A DNA stretch of 64,000 bases from Populus alba (GCF_005239225.2 NC_133299.1:6080967-6144966), one strand, 5' to 3'; positions 44,111-57,152 are shown, counted from the first letter of the stretch. Notes: generated from the sequence alone by a model not told the origin. Program-made: numbers and translations.

Positions 44111-44601
44111 GTATTATTTTATAATCTTTTCCTGCCATTTCTTTCAGGTTTCTTTGATTCAGTTCCATAATAACAATCACTGCAATTTTGTATAAGTACT
44201 AGTAATGATAATTTTCTGAAGCTCTTGTATTTTCATTTATTTGCTTATGTTTCTTTTAGATTATTCAGATTCTTTTTTCTGGGTTCTCTTTGCTCTTCCA
44301 TTTTGTGTATATTTAGTTTGGATAGGTTGCTTAGAAAGTGCGCTGAAAGAAAAAAAGGAGGTGAAGTTATGGAAGATGGGACTTTTATTTTCAGTTTTTA
44401 CTGATGTGGGTTTTTTTTTTTTATCAGAAATATAATTTTATTTCTTTCAGTCATATTAGGGACCTTTGGTAATGGAAATGTTTATTGTTCCTATTATTGA
44501 TTAGAATTTCTTTGATCCTAATTTCTGCTATTTTATTCATTCGCTGTCTTATGCTTTTTGAATTAGTTTTTTTTTTTTTGGATTAATCAGTTCGTTTACA
44601 G

Positions 44602-44639
<38 letters not shown>

Positions 44640-44942
44640 TTTCTCATTTTCAATATTATGTATCCATTCTATCCTTAAAAATCATTGCCTAAGAAACAAA
44701 CTTTAACTAGTTGCTATGTTAGTACTCGTTCAAATTTTATGGATAGCCAAAATTACGAAATTTTTGTTTTCTTACGGTACCTTCAATAACAAACATTAGT
44801 GATTCTCTTAGAAGATCATGACCTTTGCATAATACCAAGTTAAGATTTTTTCTTGGATATAATACTTAAGGCTTGAGTTGACAGTGAAGAATTGTTATTG
44901 ATGCTTGTTGCTGTTGTTAAAATTGATTCATTTTTTGTATAG
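44111..44942 (+). other. Probable 5'-UTR intron of SPP with (CT)n tract
   Basis: A good donor (aaaagg|gtattatttt) at 44111 and acceptor (ttttttgtatag|ggttgag) at 44942 bracket an intron lying just before the SPP start codon. It contains a perfect (CT)n run at 44605-44636. 5'-UTR introns are common in plant housekeeping genes. The call rests on splice consensus only. Confidence 0.55.
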
Positions 44943-44966
44943 GGTTGAGGTTTCGAGTAAGAAATA

Positions 44967-47900
44967 ATGAACAGGTTCAATGCTCCTGCTCGCCTCATGA
45001 TAGTTTCGGATCTTGATCATACAATGGTGCGTCTCATAATTGTTTGGTTTCTGCTTGTTTCATTTATATTCTTGTGGCTGTGGTAATTACAATATGCTCT
45101 TGTCGCAGGTCGATCATCATGATCCAGAGAACATGTCTCTTCTTAGGTTCAATGCATTATGGGAGGCCTGTTATCGTCATGATTCTCTGCTAGTTTTCTC
45201 CACTGGAAGATCACCTACGCTTTACAAGCAGTTGAGAAAAGAGAAACCCATGTTAACACCTGATATAACCATAATGTCTGTGGGAACTGAGATCACGTAT
45301 GGCACCTCTATGGTGCCTGATGATGGTTGGGTGGAAGTTTTGAATCAGAAATGGGATAGGAACACAGTCACCAAGGAAGCGAGCAAGTTTTCAGAACTTA
45401 CTCTTCAGGTATGGTTAAAAACTTATGCCATTTGATTATATGATTGTGTGTTGCTTTCAAAATGAGCATATAGTTTGGCACATTGAAGAAAACAGTTTGG
45501 CTACTTGAAATCTCTGAATAAATGAAATCTATGGGGTAATGCAGTCAGAAACTGAGCAACGGCCTCACAAGGTCAGCTTTTATGTTGATAAAGACAAGGC
45601 TCAGGACGTGACAAAGGCCCTCTCAGAGATATTTGCAAAACGCGGGGTGAGTTTCAAGTTTGTTCAGGAATGAGTTGCACTTGAATATCATTTGTCTTTG
45701 CCTTAGTACATGCAATGCTTTTTTGAAACATCATTAGGGTGGTTTCGTATCTTTTTCCTTCCCCCTAATTTTGTGTTCTTTTTAGTACAGTTCAGCAGGT
45801 GCTTCCTTATCTAACTTAATTTTCAAATCTCCTCTTCTTCTTTCTTTTTTTCTTTTTTATAGTTGGATGTCAAAATTATTTATAGTGGTGGAATGGATTT
45901 GGATATACTACCCCAAGGTGCTGGAAAAGGGCAAGCTCTTGCATACTTACATAAGAAATTTAAGGCTGAGGGAAAACTACCTACCAATACTCTTGTTTGT
46001 GGTGATTCTGGAAATGATGCTGAGCTGTTCAGCATTCCAGATGTACATGGAGTGATGGTGGGTATTTACAGTCCGCCAGAGCACGTCATTGGGAAATTGA
46101 GATTGCCTTCATAAGTTGTGTATTTGTTAACTATTTATTCATTATTTATCTGTCTAGGTTAGCAATGCACAAGAAGAGTTGTTGCAGTGGCATGCTGAAA
46201 ATGCTAAAGGCAATCCTAAAATAATTCATGCGACTGAGAGGTGTGCGGCTGGCATCATACAAGCCATTGGTCACTTTAACCTTGGTCCCAATACTTCTCC
46301 AAGAGATATAACCAACTTTTCAGACTCTGAGTTGGAAAATGTCAGTGCCAGCAGCGAAATAGTGAATTTTTTCTTGTTCTATGAAAGATGGAGGCGTGCA
46401 GAGGTGGAGAACTGTGAGATATATTTGGCAAGCATGAAAGCTGATTGTGTATGTTTACTATCCTCTTTTTCTTTCGATTCTACATGTTTCTCTAGAGGAC
46501 TTCATGATCTTATTTTGTTTCCTTTTCCTTGTGGAGTATTATATAGAAGCAAGAAACAACCATGTCTACCCTTTTTCATTGGTATAGACAATAAATTAGA
46601 TTCATCCGTATTTCACATTCTTTGAGGATGATAATGTTCCAGGCATTAAATTGTCCAGGTGATTTTTTTTTTTATTTGGTTATCTTGCTTTTTTCAGTTG
46701 GGTAAATACATTGCTAAGACTGTTAATCTGTTATAAATGGAAGGTCTGTCTTGTTATGATTGATTATTAAATTTTTTATACCTTTTCTCAACCAATAGCC
46801 TTGTGGTTGATGAACAGGAAAGTAAACTTGTGGCTGATACAGTTTTTAATCCGTTCTGCTACACAATCTGAAGGGTTGAATTTGCCTGTTTAGTTGGTAA
46901 GAGTGAATTTAGTTAAAAACTGGAATGGAGGTTCACATTGACAGTACCAATCCACCCACTTACCTCTGGAGTCAATGCCCTGGAGTGGATTATTTAAAAA
47001 TATGAAGAGCTATAAAGCATATGTGATAAATTAGTATCCATATTAGTTGGGTCACCTGAATGTTGTCTCTTAGGAGGTGAATTTTTCAAAAAGAACAGAG
47101 CTGAAACAATTCACAAGTCCTTTACATCTGATAAAGTCTAATATATCCACCATCATCTTATTTGCTTGCGTCCACGAATGCACCAACTGGTTTTTTATAT
47201 ACATATATTTTGCTTTTCCAGATTCCCTTTCTTCCGTTAGCATGATATAAGTTTTCCTTTTCTTGGCAGGATGCATCTGGTATTCTTGTCCATCCATCTG
47301 GTGCTGAACTTCCTCTTTGTGGTGCTATAACTGGAATGAGGAGCTACTATGGTGACAAACAGGGCCAACAATTTCGGGTATGGGTGGATCGGGTACTATC
47401 TACACAGACTGGCCTGGATACATGGTTGGTAAAGTTCAACAAGTGGGAATTATGTGGTAAGACCGGCTTCCTAGTGTTAATGATTGCATTAACAATAAAA
47501 CTGATGATAAGATGTCCTCTCTCTCTCTCTCTCTCTCTCTTGCATTTTGTGACATATTTCTATGCCAGTGAGACAGCAGTACACTTTCCTCTTTTCTTTG
47601 ACCTCATCTATTTAAATTTCTTCTGCTTTGCCCATTACAAGGTTTTCAAGTTTCAACCCATACTTCTGCTGTAATTGGTTTACCGAATGACCTTGAACTG
47701 ATCAGGGTTCTCTTTGCAACTGGATTCTTTTTTTCTTTTTCTTTTTCTTGTTAGACTAGCACAAACCTTCACAAAAACATTAAAGTTAAGCTGTAGTTCT
47801 TGCTTTCTTAATTACCCACGTGGAGACTCTTTGCTGGATCTATTTTGAATGATCAATCTTCATTGTGATTTCAGTTTTGAGCTCAACATCACAATATGAT

Positions 47901-48745
47901 CTTAAGTTTGCTATGCTCGTGTCATTGTTTAAGCTTGAGTATCTGGTGCATCTTAATTTGCAAGCTTTTTTAATTTATTTTTATGTAGTTTTAATTTGTA
48001 AGTAGATGTCTCTTGTGAAGCTTGATGCATCTTAGCAGATTTGGGGGAATGTCAATTTAATAGCCAACAGTTATGTCTCAGAAGTCAGAAGAAAAGAGTA
48101 AAAATAAAAATGGTTAAGCTAGTTGCCAGTAACAAATTTATAGATTATTGGCTCGTGGCTTCTGATTTGGAGGGGTGTCTGGCACTAGCATTCCCCTTGA
48201 AATATACTTGTGGAATCCATATTAACACACGGTGAAGAATCTGACTCAACCCTTCCAATGGAATGACAGTTTTTGGAGTTGGTGCTGGTAAATGTGCACT
48301 GGCAATCAGTTTTGCAAACGATTAATTTCTTGTAGATATGCTTTTATTTGAAGAACGTTTTGATAAAATATAAACATAGATTAGCTGCTTGCATATTTTA
48401 GTTTATGCCCTGCTTAGTAAAAGCTTCGATATGAGGGATCCCATAATCACGAATGGAGTTCTGTGTGCTACCTTCTCATTTCTTCCAACATAACTATTTG
48501 TCAATTCCTGCAGGTGATGAGCAGCAAGGTTGTGTGATCACATGTATAATAAACATGAAGGTAAGCCTTGAGATCAATCAATGAGTTTCTGCTAAAACAA
48601 GACTTTCTTCATCGCATCCTTAAATTTTTTTTTTTTTTTGTGTGTGTTTTAGAAGGACGGTGTTTCCAGGGCAACTTACATGCATGTGCATGAAACATGG
48701 CTGGAAGGATCTGGAGCTAAAGATCAATCAACCTGGCTGTTCTAG
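44967..48745 (+). CDS. SPP: Sucrose-phosphate phosphatase
   Basis: Eight exons: 44967-45026, 45109-45408, 45545-45646, 45863-46057, 46158-46448, 47270-47456, 48514-48560 and 48653-48745. They total 1275 nt, 424 residues, matching plant SPPs (about 420-425). HAD-phosphatase motifs are present: motif I D15-L-D17-H-T (Asp15 nucleophile), motif II T52 in STGRSP, and motif [10 protein letters not shown] (D202, D206). The C-terminal S6PP_C domain runs from about residue 260 to 424 (ends DQSTWLF). It hydrolyses sucrose-6F-phosphate to sucrose and phosphate in the cytosol, with Mg2+, the last step of sucrose synthesis after sucrose-phosphate synthase. The start [15 protein letters not shown] matches other plant SPPs. 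Nothing suggests damage. A second (CT)n tract lies in intron 6 (47517-47541). Confidence 0.95.
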
Positions 48746-49176
48746 ATTTTGATTACAGCTCGAAGCTCAGAGGCGCACATAACTGTCTTCGATCATAATA
48801 AAACTAATCAAACGATGACTTTTCAGATTTGAATTTTGATCATTGCTGTATGAACATCAACTTTATGGTGATTTATTATTACATGATTAATGAGTACACC
48901 ATTTTAGCATGATCAATATCCCTAATACGTTTTATTTCTAGTATTATTAATCACTAGGTGGGTGTGTTGGAGATTAATAGCATGTATGTATGATCCTGTT
49001 CCCCTTCAATAATAAGATCCAATTAGCCGCCCTACCAAGCTCTGTTGCTTGTCCACGCACAAAATCCCCGTGATGAAGATATGGCTGATGCACACCAGTC
49101 ACCACCATGGCATGGTGGACATAGAACGGCAAAATATCGTAAAGAATAAAAAGAAAAGAAAAGGAACAGCTAAACA

Positions 49177-49237
49177 AGGGCCCAACCGTCGTCCTCTTGA
49201 TCTGCAGCTAAGTGCTCTACCACTGATCTATAGACCC
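49177..49237 (-). pseudogene. tRNA-Cys(GCA) pseudogene with deleted T arm
   Basis: Read on the minus strand from 49237: GGGTCTATAGATCAGTGG and TAGAGCA give an acceptor strand and D arm, then an anticodon arm with CTGCAGA (anticodon GCA), and a 3' acceptor half GGGCCCT. The T arm is missing: about 11-12 nt (the normal GGTTCAAATCC) are gone, leaving 61 nt instead of about 72. The anticodon stem has a mismatch. It is therefore a dead tRNA-Cys copy. Confidence 0.75.
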
Positions 49238-52000
49238 TGGATCTAATAAATTTCGTATGAAATCAATATCACTTCAAGCAACGAGACAACGTTGGTCCAT
49301 TGTAAAACCAGGAGGCCACCCGGGTTCTAACAATTTTCCGTGTGTGTGTGTGTATGTATCTTAACTTATCAAAATTAAATCTATCTCAAGATTTTTGTCT
49401 TCAAAATTAAAAAGAAGAGTGTTGTAATTATAGTTATAAATGAGGTTTATCCAGGCAATGGGTCGGGTTCCATGTTACACATGTTAATCTAAGTAAACCT
49501 GGAAAAAAAAAATATTTAAGGTTTTAATATCTCACATAAAATAAGCCTAAAAAAGCTATACTCAAAATAAACAATAAGCATAAAAAAAAATAATTTTAAG
49601 GTTCTAATTACTTTTAGTTTTTATAATTATTTTTATAAATAACATGTTTAAGGTTCTAAGTACTTTTAGTTTTTGTTGAATAAACAATAAGCCTAAAAAA
49701 ACAATACTCAAAATAAAATTGTGATAAGAAAAGGAGGGATTATTCTAAAAAATAATTTTATTTTGGTGGAATTTACACAGTGCTATTCTTGCAAAAAATT
49801 AAAAATATTTTTTTGATATATAATTAAATCAAGAATTTTGAACTCCCTAAGACTTAAGATAAAATATCTTAATCAATATTTATCTCCTAACTTCCGAACT
49901 TATTAAGTAGTTTTTTAATATGATATGATTTCAACTAAGGCCTTGTTAAGTAGTTTTTTTTTTTTTTTTAAAAAAAATAATTGGAAAACACTTTTAATGT
50001 TTGATCATGTCATGAAAAATAAGTTTGAAAATTATTTATTAATTCTTTAATTTCAAATTTATCTAACATATATAGAACATTACATGTAACCACTTACAAT
50101 AAAAAAAAAAAAGAGAGATATAAAAAGTGTAATGGTGGGAAAAATAAGAATTTATTATATCATATATTTATATTTAGTTTATTTTGTAAAATGTAACTAT
50201 ACATATAATCTAAATATTTTTGATATAATATTGTAGGCGTATAACCATTTTTTTATGTTTAGAGAACAGTGAAAATAAATTTTTTTTCTATGGTATCCTA
50301 ATTTTATAACACAATTTATCTAATTTAAAATGTATTATCTAATTTAAAAAATTATTGTGATAAAAAAAATGTTGTAAAAAAGGGTTTGCATTTATAAGAT
50401 AAAGAGGGTTTTAATTAAGGAGATGTATTTCTTTTCATTATTTCATATCTTTATATGTTGCTTTTTAATCTGTTCTAATTACTTTAGTTTTTATTGATCA
50501 AACAATAAGCCTAGAAAAGCTATACTTAAAATAAAATTGTGATAAGAAAAGGAGGGATTTTTCTAAAAAATATTTTTATTTTGATGGAATTTAAATAAGT
50601 GTTATTCTTGCAAAAATCAATAATAATCTTTTTCCGTATAATTAAATCAAGAATTTTGAACAGCTTTCTAAAAATTAAGATAAGTATCTTAATCGATATT
50701 TATCTCTCAACTTCCAAACTTAATCTGTTGTTAAAATTAACAATTTTTTTTTTAACATTAAATGATGTATATAATTATTGATCAATTTTATTAAACACGT
50801 GTATTAACTTTTTAGTTCACAATTAAAAAATTTCTTAATGCATGAAAATAAGTTATCAATGTCTGTTATTTTTTTTATATGACCCAAGACAAAGCGCAGG
50901 TTAACTAACTGTTTAGCTATTATTCAATATGATATGATTTTAACTAAGGACCTTGTTAATTATTTTTTTTAAAAGTAATTTTTATTAAGAGTTAATTTTT
51001 AAAAAGTGAATTATTTTTTGATGTTTAACAGTGTCATGAAAAATATTTTACAGTGATTGGCTATGTCATAAAAAATGAGTTGAAAAATCATTTATTAATA
51101 CTTTAATTTAAAATTTATCTAAAATATATAGAACATTACATATAACTATTTATTTGACCACTTACAATTAAAACAAAGAAGATATATAAAAAATGTAATG
51201 GTGGGAAAAATAAGAATTTATTATATCATATATTTATATATAGTTTATTTTATAAAATGTAAGTATACATATAATATAAATATTTTTTGATATAATATTG
51301 TAAGCGTATAACCATTTTTTATGTTTAGAGAACAATGAAAATAAATTTCTTTTCTATGATATTCTAATTTTATAACACAATTTATATAATTTAAAATGTA
51401 TGATTATTGTATAATATAAAAAATTTTTTGTATTTTAATATATTTTCTATCAATATTATCTAAATTAAAATATTATATTCACTAATATATCAAATTAATA
51501 TATTTTATATTGTATATTAATATATTCTAATATTTGTTTCTATATAAATAGATTAGTAATTTATTATTTTATAATAATATTATATTTTAAAGTGTGTGTA
51601 TAAAAGAATAATTAAGTATCATATGGAAAGTGTTTTTTTAAATATTTTACACTGAAAATACACTTTACTCGATTTAAATATTTTAAGGATGATATAGTTA
51701 AGGATGATAATGAGTATCCATAAGTCGGTATATAATATCTATACGCAACCTGATTCTAAATATTTTATTTGATCTCAACCCAAAGGAAATGAACCAAACT
51801 CAACCCGACATTGACACGTTGAAGAAGATTCATTACATCTTGAAAATTCCTTTCTTTGATCATACGTTTTTTCCTTATCCACTTTCGATTTTCAAATTGC
51901 AAATTCAAAGCTAAAGCTTATTACTTTAAAGGAATCAAATTCCAGATCCAGATTCAAAACCAACCTCTAACCCCCTCTCTTTCTGGAATTCAAGATCCAT
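49238..52000. other. AT-rich gene-free region with tandem duplication
   Basis: No gene recognised. A (GT)n run lies at about 49340-49353, and partial extra copies of the downstream tandem unit start near 49510 (aaataagcctaaaaaagcta). The main duplication is listed separately. Confidence 0.5.
49654..51400. repeat. Direct tandem duplication of a 0.7-0.9 kb AT-rich unit
   Basis: Copy 1 is about 49654-50334 and copy 2 about 50473-51400, same orientation, offset about 820 bp. Shared blocks include gtgataagaaaaggagggat (near 49720 and 50540), ataattaaatcaagaatttt, gtaatggtgggaaaaataag (near 50128 and 51194) and gcgtataaccattttttatg. The copies differ by many substitutions and indels, so the duplication is not recent. 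No coding content. Confidence 0.8.
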
Positions 52001-52017
52001 TCTATAGTTTGGTGAAG

Positions 52018-52122
52018 ATGGCTATGAGGATTGTTTACGGGATAGTGTTCCTCTCTTTCTCATGTACCTGCTTCAAGCTTCTCCATCTCTTTCTACACCC
52101 TGTATTCTACTTCACTTCCTGA
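52018..52122 (+). CDS. Possible very short protein (34 residues), doubtful
   Basis: An ATG at 52018 opens MAMRIVYGIVFLSFSCTC and continues hydrophobically to a stop at 52122. The surrounding 51860-52700 is less AT-rich than its flanks and reads like transcribed leader and trailer sequence, ending with a block that is duplicated from the 3' end of the 57-kb gene. It could be a small secreted or membrane peptide, or a relic of a gene whose body was lost. I recognise no family. Confidence 0.2.
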   Translation: MAMRIVYGIVFLSFSCTCFKLLHLFLHPVFYFTS

Positions 52123-52600
52123 TGATTTCTTGCAAATCTGTAAGCAAGAAGCTCAAATGGGTTGGTCAGGATTTACATCTTCTTCTTTGTTTAATTTGTG
52201 TACATCTCTTTATATGATGGGTTGAACTTTGAAGTGCTCAACTCTTGCTACTGCTAGTACTGCTTGTGATGCAGCTGAACTAAGGTCATCTGGTATCCTT
52301 GCAAGTCCGTCCTTTTGCCTCACAGTTTGAGTGCTTTGTGTTATTTTTCATGATATTTCTTGCACATCTCATTACTGTTCTTTGTTTGCTTGGTTTTCCT
52401 ACAATGGTGTCCATGTACTTTGTGATATAATACCAGTTTAAGGAGAAACATTTCCTGATCAATATGTTGTCTGAAGAGCTTATCTTATGTTCAAGTCTCT
52501 GTTGGAGACTGGGAGTGCATTTGCGTTTTCCAATTAAGAAGAAGAAGAGGAGGAAGTTGTATTGACCATTTCCATGTTTCTTTTTCTCAAAGGTCCTCAG

Positions 52601-52870
52601 AAACTGCTTCGATTATCCTGGAAGCTGGTTTTTCCTTCATCTTGTAGATTCTGGAGTTCTCTACTCTGCAGGGGGCTAGGTTTTCAAGCTGTACATCTTG
52701 AGATGTGAATAAATATAACTACAAATTATCCTAAACAAAATCGAAAATCTAGTGGCTAAAATCACCAGATTCTGTCAAAGTTTACGGTTTTTCCATCCGA
52801 GTTGGTTGCCCTTGAAATTAATGGAGGGGGACAACCCTTTTCTCTATGCATTACATTGATAAAAGTAAGT
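52601..52870 (+). repeat. Copy of the 3' end of the 57-kb small gene
   Basis: About 270 bp closely matching 57663-57936 in the same orientation, including aaactgcttcgatt, agctgtacatc, the poly(A)-signal-like gtgaataaatataact and gagttggttgcccttgaaat. Differences are scattered substitutions and small indels. It shows that the 3' region, but not the coding part, of the small gene exists twice. Confidence 0.85.
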
Positions 52871-53032
52871 TGTTTTTAAAAGGATTTTTTTATTTAAAAA
52901 TATATAAAATAAATAATTTTAAATAAAAATAAATTAAATTTTCAAGAAACATAATTTTTTTAAAACCAAAATTAAATCTAAAATATACACACCAATGATG
53001 TGGGTTAAAGAAGAATAAATCATTATCGTTCG

Positions 53033-53034
<2 letters not shown>

Positions 53035-53082
<48 letters not shown>
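53035..53082. repeat. (AT)n microsatellite
   Basis: About 48 bp of uninterrupted AT dinucleotide. Confidence 0.95.
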
Positions 53083-53086
<4 letters not shown>

Positions 53087-53739
53087 AGTCCTTTTTATTG
53101 ATTTGGAAAAAAAAATTATGCAGTAAAATCCACTTAAGACTGCGAAGCAATGTGACAACTCTTATTTGGATGATATAAAAGAACAAATTTAAATATTTAT
53201 TGAGTAAGAAAAATCATATTTAGAATTTAAATAAAATTATATTCAGAATTTAAATAAGCTTTATAATTTTTTTTTTATTTTGTCTCCTTGTTAAAATATA
53301 TATTAAGTTTCTCTATTTTTAAATAATAATTATAATAGTTTCTCTATTTGCAAATAATAATTATAATATCAATGAAATGAAAAATTAGGAAAGGTGAATA
53401 AAAATATAGTTATAATTCAATACACATAAAAGTCAATATCAAAGAGATACAAAAAGTTAAAAACTGCTTTCCCTCCAATACGTTCTTCTTCTTCGCTTTT
53501 TTTCTTGGACTGGATGTATTGAAGACCAGCTGAATCTTGTTAATTAACTTTTAAAACGCTTATTGGTAAAAAAAAAAAAAAAAAAATCTTGTTTTAGTGG
53601 AGAAAAGGAGTCACCATGGAATAAACAAATAGAATAAAAATAAAATAAAAGAAAAGGACTCAACTTGCAATTATCCATGTTAATTATCAAACAAAGTAGA
53701 GAGGAGTACTTGAAACCCATCAAACCTTGTTATCATCTA

Positions 53740-54060
53740 AACCCTAGTATTGAAACCGGGTTCGGCAGGTTGATTGAGACCCAGTCAACTTAAAGTTGAA
53801 ACCGGGTCAGGTTAAAAAATAAACAGGAAAAGAAAAAATCTAGTGTAACCTAATAAAAAATTCTTGTTGTAACACGTTGAAATTTTTGTTTTTTTTTTAT
53901 TATTAAAATGATATTATTTTGATTTATAAAAAAAATGACCCGGCGACTCGGTCCAAAACTCATAACCCGAGCTTTGAATTAGACCGGCCACCAAACCATG
54001 TTAGAATTTAAAAAAAAAAAAAAACACCCGGGTCTTAGACCAGATGACCACCAGGATACA
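53740..54060. repeat. Decayed 'cccgggt' repeat relic
   Basis: Phrases gaaaccgggttcggcaggtt, gaaaccgggtcaggtt, atgacccggcgactcggtcc and cacccgggtcttagaccaga appear within 300 bp, separated by A/T tracts. They resemble degraded copies of one dispersed repeat family also hinted at around 14650. No coding potential. Confidence 0.5.
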
Positions 54061-54754
54061 AACGAAGCAATAAAAAGCATCCATCAATCTTCATTTTCCC
54101 ATGGAGAAAATTTGTTTTGTTCGAATAAAAGAATAGTTATCTATTAAATACATCATAAATAGATATTGGAAAATTATATTATATATTAGGTACGAGAAGG
54201 TAGCAAAATACACAATTTAAAGTAAAGAGAAGGTTTTGTTGAAGAAAAGAAAAATAATATTTTTAGAATAATTTTTTCAATGTTAATTTTAAAGGAATTG
54301 ATTTGCAAATTAGAGGGTACTTTTATCTATTTTTTTATGATTTATATTCCATTTATAATTTAAATCAATAATCTCAAAAGAATTTCAAATACCAAAATTA
54401 ATTTAACTTTTAGAATTAAATTTAATTTCAAGTTAACGTGTTAACAAACAAGAAGAAAAATAGAAATTGAGAGCTTCATTTCTTTTTTTAACCACAATGA
54501 CTGTGAATTACTCGTTTTAATTTTATGTTAAAAAATTGTTTATAAATTTAATTTTGAAATATATAACTTATTTTATTACAAAATTGAAACATAAAAAATT
54601 AAAAATGATAGTAAATAAGATAACATTTTTCAAGTTTTATTATGAATACCAACATTAAATAAATATCTATAATTAGAAACTCTTAAAAATATTTGAGAGG
54701 ATAAAACTTGATAAATCATTAAATATTTATTTGAGAATATAGTAAATAGTATGT

Positions 54755-54900
54755 TTCAAAGTGATTTTTATTTAGAAATATATTAAAATAATATATTTTT
54801 ATAAGATTTATTTTTAAAATTAGCATATGAAAATAATACATAAATATTAAAAAAATTAATTTTAAATAAAAAAAAATCAAAATTTCACCTAACACGCTTT
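54755..54900. mobile_element. MITE-like AT-rich element
   Basis: Begins near tgtttcaaagtgatttttat and ends near ctaacacgcttttc. The interior has atattaaaataatatatttt and tattaaaaaaattaatttta, as in the other members of this recurring family. Boundaries are approximate. Confidence 0.45.
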
Positions 54901-56654
54901 TCATTATCAAATTACCCTGAACTTTCATCAAAGTTTAAATTCTTCATTTCCGTTCACTAAGTCAACAAAACTGAAGATGTGACTATTTCTCATGTTTTAA
55001 TTGACCTTCTAAGATTTTAAAAAAGTCTAAATGACACCGTCAATCCTTCAATCATATTTAAAATTCATAAAAATAAATTTCATCACCATTTCATAAACAC
55101 TTATTCTACAAAATGGAATCCAAAAATCAGCACAAATTGAATATCAAATATATTTGTTTTCTTTGCATGATTGTCTTAAAATTATAATTAAAATTTAATT
55201 TAGAAAGATTCCATCATGATTTGGGCGAAAACAATAGTGTAGTAATATTATTTAATTTTTATTATACCAAACATATACTAAGAATTACTTATTAAAATGG
55301 TTTGTTTTTTTAGAATAGAATAGGCAAAAATGATTTACCAAGCTATGTAATTTTTTTTCTTATCAATAAGCTATGTTAAATGCTTAACTAGTTAATTACA
55401 GTTTTATTAATTTTTTTTTTATTAATGTTAGTGTTCGGAGCAGCTTGTGTGCATCTCGACTAATCTCACAGGTTTTGAAGTTAATGACCATGTAAGTTTC
55501 TAATAGCTCTAAAATTTATGAGATTCGAATAGATGACTTCTAGAGAGCAAATCAAAAGCTTGACAAGTTAAACTACACCTCTCAATATTAGTTTTTTTTT
55601 AATATTTGTATCAGCTTGTTATGGTTTCATTAAAATATAAAATATTAATAGTTTGAGTTTAATGCATTTATATCAATATTTATTTTTAAAAGTTTATAAA
55701 ACTGAAAAAAACGAGATCAAGAAAATAAAATACAACCCCAATTAAAAAAAAAAAAAACAAGGTAGTTATTAAGGAATATGTGCCTACTTGATATTTTTTT
55801 TATTATTTTATACTTGAAGGGTCAATTATGATTTAATACTGTTTTGACTTTTGAGAATTAAATATTATACAATAACATGGTTGAGAATATAGAGTGGCCA
55901 TGGATGTGGTTGAAACGGCCTCTTCTAGAAGCTGGAGCGGTGACGTGTGCATGTCATGGGGCTATCAGATTTTTAATGCTATTTATCAGTTGACGTTTTC
56001 GGTCTTGTAGAAAATGAATACTCATTTTCAAAACCAACTACTTAAATATTTTATCTATTTATTTATATATTTCAAAATTATTTTTTAATTTTTTAATTTA
56101 TTTTACTTCAAATTAATATTTTTTAAATATTTTTAAAATATAACAATTACCACACTTCCAAACACTTCATTAATTTCCATGCAGTGCCATTCACATTCTT
56201 AGCCATGAAACCTAAGCTGGAAACCTAGAGGGAGTAGATTCTTCATATGATATCAAATTCGAAGAGGGTTTGGACTTTCAAGGAAATATGTTTTATTTTC
56301 CCATAATATTAATTACACACAAGAGGCAGTCAACAATTCTAGTTCTTTTTTTATATTAGAAAAAAAAACAATTAAATAAATAACATTATGGGAAATATTT
56401 GTGTTGAATTTAAGGCCATCCTCTTCCATTAAAAAATAAAATAAAACATATAGTAAAAATCTTGAACATTTCCTGTCAAACTCTAATAAAAGAAAAAAGA
56501 CATTTCTTGTCACTATTGTTGTCAAGGAGAAACACCTCACAAATGAAGGTGTCAAATTCCTCCCGCTGAATAAATGGACAATTCTCACGAAAATTACCTA
56601 TTATTATATTTATCTAATGGTTTAATTTCGGCACAAGAGTGCTTGATAGTGTGA
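54901..56654. other. AT-rich gene-free region
   Basis: No gene, RNA or clear repeat recognised. One less AT-rich patch lies at 55880-55970 (gagcggtgacgtgtgcatgt). Short open frames have no family features. Confidence 0.5.
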
Positions 56655-56826
56655 TTAGAATGGTTTTTTAAAGTGGTTTTTAATTAAAAATGTATTAAAA
56701 TAATATTTTTAGTTTTTAAATTTTATTTTTAACATAAAAATTAGAATGGTTTTTTAAAGTGGTTTTTAATTAAAAATGTATTAAAATAATATTTTTAGTT
56801 TTTAAATTTTATTTTTAACATAAAAA
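56655..56826. repeat. Perfect 86-bp tandem duplication
   Basis: 56655-56740 is repeated at 56741-56826 with no difference that I can see. The unit begins ttagaatggttttttaaagt and belongs to the AT-rich MITE-like family. Identity implies a very recent duplication or an assembly artefact. Confidence 0.9.
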
Positions 56827-57152
56827 AAATAAAAATTAAATTAAATTTCTGGGAACCTCCACCAATCTTGTGCTATTTTAATAGTTCAGGCAAAGGTCAT
56901 TTTCCTTGACCGTCCAATTCCAGGCTCGTTCTTCTCTTTCAAATAAATAACACCAACTACTATCCATCCTTCCGTTCCCGACTACCGATGTTTATCATCG
57001 CTCCTCCCTCTCTTCTTTTCCGACCTTCGGCTTTTTCCAGGTCTTTGCCTATGAAAATCATGAAATTTTCCTTCTTATAGCGTTGGAGACCAAAAAGTTT
57101 TAGCCCAATCGAGAAAAGAGCAGTCACAAGGGAGAAAAATAATACAAAAAAC

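Noticed and set aside
49177..49237. Functional tRNA-Cys gene
   Set aside because: The T arm is deleted and the anticodon stem mismatched, so it was called a pseudogene instead.
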